From: Paenibacillus dendritiformis
Lineage (GTDB): Bacteria > Bacillota > Bacilli > Paenibacillales > Paenibacillaceae
DNA: 64,000 nt
Direction of reading: 5' to 3'
Assembly: GCF_021654795.1 (NCBI RefSeq)
Contig: NZ_AP025344.1
Coordinates: 5,952,501-6,016,500, forward strand
The translations under genes were made by a program, and so were the position numbers. Below the pieces are notes generated by a model. The model was not told the DNA's origin. It did not search any database and was given only the letters and a program-made list of their open reading frames with translations. This document shows, one piece after another, positions 1-7,807 of the stretch. Numbering within the stretch: position 1 is the stretch's first letter; each line of letters starts with the position of its first letter.

Positions 1-67
1 CGTCTTTTCATCCCGCCGCCACCTTCCTGCGCGTTCCTGCCGCAGCTATGCGGTTCGTCCCCCTCAT
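1..67 (-). other. probable start of next operon gene (partial)
   Basis: On the minus strand an ATG at 9-11 opens a frame that leaves the window at once, preceded by a GGAAGGTGG-like ribosome site. A 19-codon frame starting at 65-67 behind GAGGAGG ends in an ATGA overlap with that ATG. Either could be the start of the permease or ATPase expected after a thiamine-precursor binding protein. Too little is present to identify a product. Confidence 0.3.
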
Positions 68-83
68 GCCAACTCCTCCTCTC

Positions 84-153
84 GATGCTGATCCTGCTCT
101 TGATGCTAATCCCCCTCTTGATGCTAATCCCGTCTTGATGCCGAGCCCGGCTC
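84..153. repeat. 18-bp tandem repeat, about 4 units
   Basis: Four imperfect copies of a unit beginning GATGCTAATCCC and ending CTCTT follow each other at 84, 102, 120 and 137, the last one degenerate. They lie in the 200-bp gap between the stop of the ThiY-like gene and the next minus-strand start. No stem or known regulatory motif was recognised in them. Confidence 0.6.
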
Positions 154-263
154 GAACCGTTCATCCCGGAGAGGGCAAACCCTTGCACGGATTATCGGCC
201 CTCAAAATGATCTAACGCCATCATCGCCTGCCGTCATCGCCCGTTCCCTGAGCAGCGTCTGCC

Positions 264-1304
264 TCAGGCTTCAGGCAAGAACTCGTTCGTGAACGCCTTG
301 TCGATATCGATCGGCTTCTCCATCAGCTTGTTCTGCAAAAGCCAGTTCGTATAGTTATCCCACACTTCCCGCTTCTGCTCTCCCCAGCGCGGCGCATCGT
401 CGCGGTATTTCGGGCTGAGCCAGCGCTGGCTGGCCATAACCAGTTCCTTGTCCAGGTCAGGCACCTGCTTCAACATGATCCCGGCCGCCTGCTCCGGATT
501 GTCGATCGCGAACTGATATCCCCGCGACACGGCCCGCATGAACGCCTTCACCAGCTCGGGATCGGACTCGATCAGCTTCTCGCTGGTCGCGATGACCGGA
601 GTGTAGTAGTCGAGCGCATCCGAATATTGATTGACATACATCATATCGATCGGCTCGCTGCGCAGCTCAGCCTCAATGCCTGTCCACCCGTAGAAAATCC
701 AAGCGAAATCAATATCCTTTTTGACCGCGGTGAAAAAGTCGGCGGAACCCATATTGATGTTCTTGATCTTGCCGTAGTCGGCGCCCTCCTGCTCCATGAG
801 CGTCCGCAGCACCATTTCTTCCACCGGCGAGCCCCAGCCCCCGTACGTCTTGCCTTCGAAATCCTTGGGCGACGTAATGTGCTTGTCCTGCGGGGCGGCG
901 AACCCGGACGTATTATGTTGAATGATGGCCGCCAAAGACACGATCGGCACATTCTGCGTGCGCGCCAGCGTAATGCTCTCTTGTACGCTGACCCCGAACT
1001 GCGCGGCGCCAGAGGCGATCATCGCGTCGGCTCCGCCTGTACCGGGCTGAATAATGTTCACCTTCAGCCCTTCCGCTTCGAAGTACCCCTCTTGCTGGGC
1101 GACATACACCCCGGTATGGTTCGTATTCGGCGTCCATTCCAGCACGAACGTAATCTCGCGCAGCTCCTTCGGCGCTTCAGCGCCCTGTGCTCCGCTTCCT
1201 TGCGTCGTCGGTGCGGAACCTCCTCCCGCGCAGGCGGTCAACATGAACATGAGCGCCAAGGCCAGTCCAAGCGCTCCTTTTTTTCGTGCACGCATGCTTC
1301 TCAT
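264..1304 (-). CDS. thiY: thiamine-precursor ABC transporter substrate-binding lipoprotein (ThiY-like)
   Basis: A 346-residue lipoprotein of the NMT1/THI5-like substrate-binding family. The product starts with a charged segment and a hydrophobic core ending in the lipobox LTAC, so it is anchored outside the membrane. The mature part opens with the family motif WTPNTNHTGVYVAQQEGYF. Such proteins hand pyrimidine thiamine precursors (formylaminopyrimidine or HMP) to a ThiX/ThiZ permease and ATPase. The TPP riboswitch upstream supports the thiamine assignment independently. I chose the ATG at 1302-1304 because it has GGGGAAG nine bases before it; the frame stays open to 1496 but runs through the riboswitch terminator. 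The exact ligand cannot be read from sequence. Confidence 0.85.
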   Translation of the reverse strand: MRSMRARKKGALGLALALMFMLTACAGGGSAPTTQGSGAQGAEAPKELREITFVLEWTPNTNHTGVYVAQQEGYFEAEGLKVNIIQPGTGGADAMIASGAAQFGVSVQESITLARTQNVPIVSLAAIIQHNTSGFAAPQDKHITSPKDFEGKTYGGWGSPVEEMVLRTLMEQEGADYGKIKNINMGSADFFTAVKKDIDFAWIFYGWTGIEAELRSEPIDMMYVNQYSDALDYYTPVIATSEKLIESDPELVKAFMRAVSRGYQFAIDNPEQAAGIMLKQVPDLDKELVMASQRWLSPKYRDDAPRWGEQKREVWDNYTNWLLQNKLMEKPIDIDKAFTNEFLPEA

Positions 1305-1458
1305 CCTGATCTTCTTCCCCTTTCCGATTCGCCTGTCATTCAGGCGGTACACGGCCATGCTCCTTCTCTGGCATACGAACCGGCGGAGTCCCGGCACAAC
1401 GGGCATCCTGCCGCAGCCCTTCCCTGATAAGCGCCCGCGCAAGCCATCGCGCGGATCT

Positions 1459-1485
1459 AAAAAAGCGCCCCTCATCGGGGCGCTT
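1459..1485 (-). terminator. intrinsic terminator in the thiamine leader
   Basis: GCGCCCC (1465-1471) pairs with GGGGCGC (1477-1483) around a five-base loop, and on the minus strand is followed by six U residues. It lies between the TPP aptamer and the thiY start, so it is the likely off-switch of the riboswitch, although it sits unusually far (about 160 nt) from the aptamer. Confidence 0.8.
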
Positions 1486-1644
1486 ACGCTGTCCATTACC
1501 TAGGCGTGTGCATGGCGGCCGCTTGAACGGTACGTCGCGTTCCATGCAGAGCATTCCGCTTGCCCGCCCGCGCTGTGAACACGGATGCGGTGCATCGGAC
1601 TTCTCCGACCGCAAAGGAACGCCTCCGCCGTCCGGCATGGCGCC

Positions 1645-1739
1645 ATTCTCATTCCTACGCTGGCATTACCCAGATCAGGTGTAAGGGTCAGTATCTTCAC
1701 GGGATACGATCTCAGCCGGCCCTATTCCAGCCCCCCTAG
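1645..1739 (-). promoter_or_regulatory. TPP riboswitch (THI box)
   Basis: Read on the minus strand the segment has the THI-box signature: GGCTGAGA in the pyrimidine-sensor arm, then ACCTGATCTGG, then TAATGCCAGCGTAGGAA. A P1 helix can form from the flanking ends. It lies in the leader of the ThiY-like operon, which is the standard context. Binding of thiamine pyrophosphate should lower expression, probably through the terminator at 1459-1485. Confidence 0.95.
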
Positions 1740-1769
1740 TATGCATATTCAGTTGCCGTTTCACATGCA

Positions 1770-1798
1770 ATTATAGACCTCGTCCGCTCCCTTGTCCA
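1770..1798 (-). promoter_or_regulatory. sigma-A promoter of the thiamine operon
   Basis: On the minus strand TGGACA (1793-1798) and TATAAT (1770-1775) are 17 bp apart and lie just upstream of the TPP aptamer. Confidence 0.7.
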
Positions 1799-1904
1799 GC
1801 CATGATGCGGCGCAGGATCCGCATATCTCCTGCCTTTCTTGTGACGAAGCACATAGCGATCTTCTTTCCGGTACGGGTAAGATGGCCTTGGGAGGGATGT
1901 CTTC

Positions 1905-2168
1905 ATGAAAAAACGACTTGTATGGGTTGGGGCAACCGCGCTCGCCCTCATCTTCGGAACCGCGGTATATGCCTCTGGCAGCAACGACAGCGGCTTCGGC
2001 CAAATGCCCCCCCATATGAAGCAGATGCATCCGAATATGACCGATGCACAGGTTGAACAAATGGTTCAACACTGCCATGGAGCCGATCGCCAATCGGTCC
2101 GCAGCCAAGGCATGATGCGCGGGGGCATGATGCATAATCAAATGATGCAGAACGGACATGGGTACTGA
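1905..2168 (+). CDS. small secreted Met/His-rich protein
   Basis: An 87-residue protein with an N-terminal signal peptide (MKKR followed by a hydrophobic stretch, predicted cleavage after VYASG). The mature 65 residues hold about a dozen Met and eight His, in clusters such as MPPHMKQMHPNM and GGMMHNQMMQNGHGY, plus a single Cys in HCHG. Such composition is typical of extracytoplasmic copper or silver binding, but I know no family for it. A GGGAGG ribosome site precedes the ATG and a strong terminator follows the stop, so it is a single-gene unit, divergent from the thiamine operon. Confidence 0.7.
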   Translation: MKKRLVWVGATALALIFGTAVYASGSNDSGFGQMPPHMKQMHPNMTDAQVEQMVQHCHGADRQSVRSQGMMRGGMMHNQMMQNGHGY

Positions 2169-2195
2169 TCCCATCGATCACGACCGGGTGAAGCA

Positions 2196-2235
2196 AGGGG
2201 TTCCAGCCGCCAATCGGCGCAGGAACCCCTTTTTG
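2196..2235 (+). terminator. intrinsic terminator after the Met/His-rich gene
   Basis: AGGGGTTCC and GGAACCCCT form a nine-bp stem around a short inner hairpin, followed by TTTTT. Confidence 0.85.
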
Positions 2236-2360
2236 TGGGAAACGGACGGCCCCCGCGCCTCGGACAACGTTCCATGTGAAACATGGCGCAATTTGTCAAA
2301 AATGCTCGGCCTACTTGTCACGGCGCTCCCGCCCGTACTGTATCCAATGCCGGCATTCAT

Positions 2361-2403
2361 AAAAAAACGCCCGGCTCCGCATCTTGTCTGCGAAGCCGGA
2401 CGG
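2361..2403 (-). terminator. intrinsic terminator of the queuosine-precursor transporter
   Basis: On the minus strand CCGGCTTCGCA pairs with TGCGGAGCCGG and is followed by seven U residues. It lies directly after the stop at 2419. Confidence 0.85.
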
Positions 2404-2418
2404 TATCGTGTACGCAAG

Positions 2419-3147
2419 TTATCGTCTGTCCATGCTGCCTTCCCTTGCGGCGGACGATTCCATTCCGGGCACGCGGAAGCTTCTCGCCCAATATAAAAAC
2501 GGGGTGGACGCTACCGACAACAGCAGCTTGACGATATAGGTCGTCAGCAAAATTTGAAACCATACGTCCCATGGGTAATAACCGGCAAACGCGATCGTGC
2601 AGAAGACGAACGAGTCCGCCAATTGGCTGATTCCCGTGCTCCAGTTGCTGCGAATCCACAGCTGGCCCGACTTGGGAAAACGTTCCCGCAGCATGCTGAA
2701 CAGCTTGACATCGAGAAATTGACTGACGAGATAGGCCGTCAGGCTCCCCGCGGCGACCCGCGGCATCAAGTCGAAAATATGCGCCAGCGACGCCTGTGCC
2801 CTCTGGGCAATCTCATCTCCTTGAGGAATGAAGGCAAGGGCCATCTGCATGATTATCGTTGTCATGATGAGCATGAAAAATCCGAACCAGACCGCGCGGC
2901 GCGCTTCCTTGGGTCCATATTTTTCGTTAAGAAGATCCGAGGTCATGAACAGGCTGGCATTTGCCGCATTGCCCAGCGTCATTACGATGCCGAACATCTC
3001 GATCGTCTTCCCGACCTGAATATTGGCGACGATGGTCATGACGCCGACCCAGGCGAACAAGCCGTTCTTGCCGAACAAGCGGTAACACAGCAGAAAAAAG
3101 CCGAAATTGGCAAGGACAAACAATATCCCCCATATGAAATTGAACAT
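2419..3147 (-). CDS. yhhQ: queuosine precursor transporter (YhhQ/VUT family)
   Basis: A 242-residue integral membrane protein of the YhhQ (DUF165, VUT) family, with about six hydrophobic helices. The family signature region MTSDLLNEKYG near residues 69-79 and the SQFLDVKLFSMLRER segment near residue 140 are present. Members import preQ0 or preQ1 for tRNA queuosine synthesis or salvage. A preQ1-I riboswitch overlaps the ribosome site, which supports this role directly. The ATG at 3145-3147 has GGGGGAG eight bases upstream. It stands alone, closed by a terminator. Confidence 0.93.
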   Translation of the reverse strand: MFNFIWGILFVLANFGFFLLCYRLFGKNGLFAWVGVMTIVANIQVGKTIEMFGIVMTLGNAANASLFMTSDLLNEKYGPKEARRAVWFGFFMLIMTTIIMQMALAFIPQGDEIAQRAQASLAHIFDLMPRVAAGSLTAYLVSQFLDVKLFSMLRERFPKSGQLWIRSNWSTGISQLADSFVFCTIAFAGYYPWDVWFQILLTTYIVKLLLSVASTPFLYWARSFRVPGMESSAAREGSMDRR

Positions 3148-3155
3148 TCGGTACT

Positions 3156-3195
3156 CCCCCTAGTTTTGATTACGCGGGATGGTTGCGAACCGCGG
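3156..3195 (-). promoter_or_regulatory. preQ1-I riboswitch overlapping the ribosome site
   Basis: On the minus strand the stem CGCGG (3190-3194) / CCGCG (3173-3177) encloses a 12-nt loop beginning TTCGC, and is followed by an A-rich tail TAATCAAAACTAGGGGG. Stem length, loop length and the AAAACTAGG tail match the preQ1-I aptamer. The GGGGG of the tail is the Shine-Dalgarno of the gene below, so ligand binding should hide the ribosome site: translational control with no terminator. Confidence 0.9.
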
Positions 3196-3348
3196 TGTGA
3201 TGGCACACAGGGGTATACTTTACCATAGACCAGGTCAATTGCCAATGCCAAAAACTCACTGTTTTCCTTTGCCGCTCTCCCCGGCGGCATGCCCGCGTTC
3301 TCGCAGAAAATGTTTGCCGACCAGGGGCGCCTAAGCGAAACTTGCGGG

Positions 3349-3401
3349 CACCCGGAAAAAGCACCTTCCCCAAAAATGCGGGGAGGTGCTTTTTCCGGGT
3401 G
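3349..3401. terminator. strong bidirectional terminator
   Basis: An 18-bp arm (3349-3366) and its exact complement (3384-3401), rich in A/T next to the loop, enclose a second small hairpin CCCC/GGGG. It closes the ABC importer operon ending at 3424. Confidence 0.8.
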
Positions 3402-3423
3402 ATGCTTCCCGGTCAGGCGTCCT

Positions 3424-4797
3424 TTATTTGCGCAGCAGCTTGTTCGCCTTGTCCGTCGCGGCCTGCAGCGCTCCATCCGGCGTCGCCTGGCCGAGGATGA
3501 CCCGTTGGATCTCGGTCATAATAACCTCCTGCAATTCCTTATAGCCGGGCACCATCGGACGCGCCTTGCCATACTGCAGCTGATCGATCGCGACCTTGAA
3601 GTTCGGATCCTTGGCGAAGGCCTCCTTCAAGGTATCCGACTCCACCGCAGTCTTGCTGACCGGCATATAACCAGAGCCTTGCGACCAGCGTATCGTCTGC
3701 TCCGGAGCGGTCATCCACTGAATGAACTTCCACGCCGCCCGCTTCTTCTCCGTGGACGATGCCGCCAGCACGGCCAGATTCGCGCCGCCCGTCGGAGCGC
3801 CATAATCCTTGTTCGCCGGCAGAAAGGCGGTTCCGACCTCGAATCCGGCCGTCTCCTTCAAGCCCTTCAGATCGCCCGTCGACGTAAAGATCATGGCGAC
3901 CTGCCCGTTGACGAAATCCTGCTTGGCTACGTCCCAAGCATTGTATTTCTCGCCCGGCGGATTCTTCATAATGCCTTCCTTGATCATGCGCGACCAGAAT
4001 TCAAGCGGCGCTTTTCCCGCCTCGTTCAGCAGCGCAAGCTGCTTGTTGTCCTCGGTCAAGATGCTGCCCCCGCTCTGAAAGACAAGCGCTTCATAGAACC
4101 AGATGTCGATCGGCGTGGAGAAGCCGTAGCGCACCGTCTTCCCGCCCTCCTGCTTCGTCAGCTTGCGGGCGAATTCCTCCAGCTCCGTCCAAGTCTTCGG
4201 GCCTTCCGGGTTGAGACCCGCCTCCTTCAACAGCCCCTTGTTCAGATAGAGCAAGGGCGTCGAGCGGTTGAACGGGATGGCGTACAGCTCATCCTTCCAG
4301 TAGGAGTTGCCCATCAATCCGTCGATATAGTCCTTCTCCGCGCCTTGCGTATACGAGGACAGCGGCTCGATGACGCCCGCGTCCGCGAACGCCCCGACCG
4401 AAGCGACCTCGATCATCGTGACGTCGGGCTGGTTGCCGGCGGCAACGGCGGCCAGCACCTTGGAATGGTTCGTATAATAATCGCCTTGATAAGCCGGCCG
4501 AACGAATACTTCATCCTGAGACGCGTTGAAGTCCGCCGTCATCGCTTCAATCAGCTCGCCATTCGCTCCGCCCAGAGAATACCAGAACTGAATCTCTACC
4601 GGCGTGCCCGCAGCCGGTTCGGAAGCGATCTGGGCCGCCGGCGCCGGGGCGAGTCCCCCTGTCTGGGCGTCCGCCGCGCTTCCCGAGGATGTCCCCGCGG
4701 CCGTCCCGCCGCAGCCGGACAACAATGCCCCCGCCCCCATCATCATCGCCAGCACGGCTGACCGCATTCGCTTCTTGCGATACATATTCCAAATCAT
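3424..4797 (-). CDS. ABC transporter substrate-binding lipoprotein (UgpB-like)
   Basis: A 457-residue family 1 extracellular solute-binding protein. A short signal ends in the lipobox LLSGC. The mature region begins EIQFWYSLGGANGELIEAM, and NQPDVTMIEVASVGAFADAG follows, both close to UgpB-type proteins that bind sn-glycerol-3-phosphate or its diesters. Related proteins bind oligosaccharides, so the substrate is open. It is the last gene of a three-gene unit after two permeases; no ATPase gene is present, as is common when a shared MsmX/UgpC-type ATPase serves several importers. The start is the ATG at 4797 or the in-frame ATG at 4785, behind GGAG. Confidence 0.88.
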   Translation of the reverse strand: MIWNMYRKKRMRSAVLAMMMGAGALLSGCGGTAAGTSSGSAADAQTGGLAPAPAAQIASEPAAGTPVEIQFWYSLGGANGELIEAMTADFNASQDEVFVRPAYQGDYYTNHSKVLAAVAAGNQPDVTMIEVASVGAFADAGVIEPLSSYTQGAEKDYIDGLMGNSYWKDELYAIPFNRSTPLLYLNKGLLKEAGLNPEGPKTWTELEEFARKLTKQEGGKTVRYGFSTPIDIWFYEALVFQSGGSILTEDNKQLALLNEAGKAPLEFWSRMIKEGIMKNPPGEKYNAWDVAKQDFVNGQVAMIFTSTGDLKGLKETAGFEVGTAFLPANKDYGAPTGGANLAVLAASSTEKKRAAWKFIQWMTAPEQTIRWSQGSGYMPVSKTAVESDTLKEAFAKDPNFKVAIDQLQYGKARPMVPGYKELQEVIMTEIQRVILGQATPDGALQAATDKANKLLRK

Positions 4798-4820
4798 CCT
4801 TCTTCATCTCCTTCACGATG

Positions 4821-4880
4821 GATTGATGTGCGATTCATTAATGCTCGATCGATTGATGTACGATTTATTGATACGCGATT
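4821..4880. repeat. 30-bp direct repeat between permease and binding-protein genes
   Basis: GATTGATGTGCGATTCATTA at 4821 recurs as GATTGATGTACGATTTATTG at 4851. It fills the untranslated gap before the binding-protein gene. It could set relative expression within the operon, but no stem or motif is evident. Confidence 0.5.
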
Positions 4881-4897
4881 GAGTTAGACAAGAAGCT

Positions 4898-5728
4898 TTA
4901 TTTGGTGCTGTACACGAAAGCCTGCATAATATGCCGCTGTGCCAGAACGAACAGCAGCAGCGCCGGAACGACGAGCATCAGATTGCCTGCCATCAGCACG
5001 TTCCACGCGCTGATGCCTTCCGTCTCCTTCAGCATCGCAATGCCCACTGGAAGTGTCCGCATCGCCGCCTGATTCGTCATAATAAGCGGCCAGAAATAAT
5101 CATTCCAATGGTATATGAGGCTGAACAGCGCAAAGGTCGTCACGGCCGGCTTCGCCATCGGCACCGCGATGCGCCACAGGATCGTCCATTCGGTCGCATG
5201 ATCGAGCCGGGCCGCCTCCATCATATCTTCCGGTATCTGCAAGAACGCTTGCCGGATGAGGAAGATGCCGAAGGCGCTCGCCCCGAATGGAAGAATTAAC
5301 GCCCACAACGTATTGATTAGATTCCACCCGCTCATCTGCACATAAATAGGAAGGAACACGACCTGCGACGGGATCATGAGCGCCAGCAGCACGAGGCTGA
5401 ACAGCAGTCCCCTCCCCTTGAAGCGGAAGCGGGCGAACGCATAAGCGGCCGGAATGCCGGTGAGCAGCTGCAGCGCCAAAATGCTGACGGCGACAATCAC
5501 ATTGTTCAGCACGTAACGGCCGAACGGACCCGAGTTCCACGCCGCAGAGAAGTTGTCCCATCGCCATTCCTGCGGGATCCACGTTGGCGGGAACTGCAGC
5601 ACCTCGGGCTTTGATTTGAAGGCGGTCACGAGCATCCACAAGAAGGGAAAGAGGAACATGCCCGCGATCAGGGCGAGCGCGGCGGCTTCCAGCAGGCGGA
5701 AGGGCCATCTGCGTACCAGGTTGTGCAT
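4898..5728 (-). CDS. carbohydrate ABC transporter permease (UgpE/MalG type)
   Basis: A 276-residue inner-membrane permease with six predicted helices. The coupling loop that docks the ATPase is visible as DMMEAARLDHATEWTILWRI, close to the EAA consensus of MalG-type permeases. The N-terminus (LVRRWPFRLLEAAALALIAG) is a typical first helix of this family. It pairs with the permease at 5754-6722, 25 bp upstream, and precedes the binding-protein gene. Substrate as for the operon: glycerol phosphate or a sugar. Confidence 0.9.
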   Translation of the reverse strand: MHNLVRRWPFRLLEAAALALIAGMFLFPFLWMLVTAFKSKPEVLQFPPTWIPQEWRWDNFSAAWNSGPFGRYVLNNVIVAVSILALQLLTGIPAAYAFARFRFKGRGLLFSLVLLALMIPSQVVFLPIYVQMSGWNLINTLWALILPFGASAFGIFLIRQAFLQIPEDMMEAARLDHATEWTILWRIAVPMAKPAVTTFALFSLIYHWNDYFWPLIMTNQAAMRTLPVGIAMLKETEGISAWNVLMAGNLMLVVPALLLFVLAQRHIMQAFVYSTK

Positions 5729-5753
5729 ATCGGCAGCCTCCTTTTCTTGTTTT

Positions 5754-6722
5754 TTAGCGGTAATGAACCCGGCGCCCGAGCAGAGCGAAATGCGCGAGCG
5801 TCACCAGGCCGACGGCGGCCAGCAGCAAGACCGAGCCGGCAGCGGCATACCCGCCGTTGAAGAACTCCATCCCCTGCTCGTAAATGTAGTAGACCAGCAT
5901 GTTGGTGCTGTTCACGGGGCCGCCCTGGGTCATGATGCTGATCGTATCGAAGACCTGAAAGGAACTAATCGTATTCATGATGAGCAGAAAGAACAGACTG
6001 GGCGACAAGAGCGGAATCGTAATCCGCCACACGACGCGCCAGCGCGACACGTTATCCAGCAGCGCCGCTTCATGAATCTCGCGCGGGATGCTCTGCAGAC
6101 CGGCAATCAGTACGATCATGTTGTAGCCGACCCCCTTCCAGAGCGCGACGAGAATGAGCGAAGGCAGGGCGGTGGCCGGATCGGCGAGCCACGGCAGGCC
6201 GGAAATGCCGAGTGCCTCCAGCACGGTGTTCAGCAGGCCGTACTGGGGATCCATCATCCACAGCCACAAGATCGATATGGAGACGAGAGAAATGATATGC
6301 GGGCTGAACAGCATGCCTTGAATGAGCCCGAACCTCCGTGCCGGACGGTTCAGCCACAAGGCCAGAAACAGAGCCAGCAGCAGCCCGAGGCCGACGGTCG
6401 CCGCCGTGTATATCGCCGTATTGGCGACCACATGCGCGAAGTCGGGATCCGCGAGCAGCTCGCGGTAATTGGCCAAGCCGTACCAGGAACGGCTCGCGAG
6501 ATTCAGCAGAGACCAGTCGAAGAAGCTCAGAACAAAGACGGACAGCATCGGATAGAAAAAGAACAAACCGAGAAACAGAAATGCCGGGCCGATATATACA
6601 TAGGGCCGGATTCTCTCCCACAGGCGGCGGCGACGGACGGCAGCATTGTTCTCCTCCATGGCATGCCGTGTCCGCTCTGCGGACAACAGCGCTCCCCGCC
6701 CGGGCATTACAGTCGATTTCAC
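5754..6722 (-). CDS. carbohydrate ABC transporter permease (UgpA/MalF type)
   Basis: A permease of about 322 residues with six helices; REIHEAALLDNVSRWRVVWRI is the EAA coupling loop. The region YIGPAFLFLGLFFFYPMLSV is the usual first helix of UgpA-type proteins. The start is uncertain: the GTG at 6720-6722 has GGGGGTG about seven bases before it and is my choice; a TTG at 6737 and an internal ATG at 6659 (MEENNAAV) also fit. It is the first gene of the operon. Confidence 0.85.
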   Translation of the reverse strand: MKSTVMPGRGALLSAERTRHAMEENNAAVRRRRLWERIRPYVYIGPAFLFLGLFFFYPMLSVFVLSFFDWSLLNLASRSWYGLANYRELLADPDFAHVVANTAIYTAATVGLGLLLALFLALWLNRPARRFGLIQGMLFSPHIISLVSISILWLWMMDPQYGLLNTVLEALGISGLPWLADPATALPSLILVALWKGVGYNMIVLIAGLQSIPREIHEAALLDNVSRWRVVWRITIPLLSPSLFFLLIMNTISSFQVFDTISIMTQGGPVNSTNMLVYYIYEQGMEFFNGGYAAAGSVLLLAAVGLVTLAHFALLGRRVHYR

Positions 6723-6828
6723 GATAGGCACCCCCAATCATCAGCTGCGCAGCGGCCTGTACCTGCCCATGGGCGCTTGCCCGCTTGGAACAGGAACGGC
6801 CTGTCATCTCCCCCAGCATAGCGGAGAA

Positions 6829-6857
6829 ATGTAAAGCCCATATCAGAGGCTTGTAAA
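6829..6857 (-). promoter_or_regulatory. candidate promoter of the ABC importer operon
   Basis: On the minus strand TTTACA (6852-6857) and TTACAT (6829-6834) stand 17 bp apart, about 105 bp before the chosen start. I saw no convincing CcpA site nearby. Confidence 0.4.
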
Positions 6858-7014
6858 GGGTTCCTGCATTTTTTGCAAAGAAATCATAAAGCCGCATCGA
6901 GTTAAGCATTGCGGTCTGGTTCCCGATTGTATAAGATGGGAGAAAGTTCGCAACAATAAGAAAAAAACACCGGAAAACAAAACAATTTTAATATTTTTAA
7001 ATTTTGGGGTTGAC

Positions 7015-7057
7015 TGTGACTTATATCACATCTAATATTTGGTCTTGATGTTACAAT
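7015..7057 (+). promoter_or_regulatory. FNR box and class II promoter of the pplA-like gene
   Basis: TGTGACTTATATCACA (7015-7030) is a perfect TGTGA-N6-TCACA palindrome. A TACAAT -10 lies at 7052-7057, so the start should fall near 7064 and the box centre lies at about -41.5. The -35 position (CACATC) is poor, as expected for an activator-dependent promoter. FNR in Bacillus uses this site and spacing; a CRP-family homologue is the alternative. Confidence 0.8.
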
Positions 7058-7126
7058 CATGGTGTAAAACGGTTAGTTAAATTTTTCACAAAGTATTTTT
7101 GAATAATGAAAAGGTGGGGACGGGTT

Positions 7127-7627
7127 ATGAAAAAGAAAATTGCGTTGCTTTTGTCTGCTGTATTAGTAGTAGGCATGCTGGCAGGCTGTGGAGATAAGAA
7201 AGAAGAGACTACAGCACCAAATACGGAGACGACGACTCCGGCGGATCAAGGCCAAGCCCAAGGCCAATATAAAGATGGCACGTATCATGCCGAAGCCGGC
7301 GACTTCGACGAGAAGTCCGGTTGGAAAGATACGCTCGATATCACCGTGAAAGACGGTAAGATTACAGAAGTGAACTGGGACGCCGTCAATAAAGAAGGCG
7401 GAAAAACGAAAAAAGAGCTGGGCGAAGAGTACGGCATGAAGAAAGCCGGTTCCGAACTGGAATGGAGCGAGCAAGCGAAAAAAATGGAAGAAGAGCTGAT
7501 CGCGAAGCAAGATCCTGCGGCCATCGCAGTGAAAGATGATGGCACCCAGGATGCAATCTCCGGCGTATCCATCCACGTCATCGGCTTTGTGAAGCTGGCT
7601 GAGGAAGCTCTCGCTTCGGCTAAGTAA
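7127..7627 (+). CDS. pplA: FMN-binding lipoprotein (PplA-like) of extracellular electron transfer
   Basis: A 166-residue lipoprotein: signal peptide with lipobox LAGC (Cys21), a Thr/Gln-rich linker (residues 25-48) that could span the cell wall, then one FMN_bind domain (about 49-165) starting YKDGTYHAEA. The motif DAISGVS (142-148) corresponds to the SGA(T/S) site where ApbE-type enzymes attach FMN to Ser or Thr, here Ser148. In Listeria the homologous PplA carries two such domains and passes electrons to external acceptors; this one has a single domain. The ATG at 7127 follows GGTGGGG. It stands directly behind an FNR-type promoter and precedes Ndh2. Confidence 0.88.
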   Translation: MKKKIALLLSAVLVVGMLAGCGDKKEETTAPNTETTTPADQGQAQGQYKDGTYHAEAGDFDEKSGWKDTLDITVKDGKITEVNWDAVNKEGGKTKKELGEEYGMKKAGSELEWSEQAKKMEEELIAKQDPAAIAVKDDGTQDAISGVSIHVIGFVKLAEEALASAK

Positions 7628-7807
7628 TCTGGCTTCGATTCAGGATTGAATATAGAGCTCCGCAGTAAGAGAGTACGGTGGCCTACGGGCACAGATGACG
7701 CTTGATAGCATTCATCCTTGCTCTCCTGCTGTCGGGGCTCCCTTCATGATATAGTTTAATTTTGAACCAACGCAATTCATACTACATCGTTATGCAGGGG
7801 TGAAACC

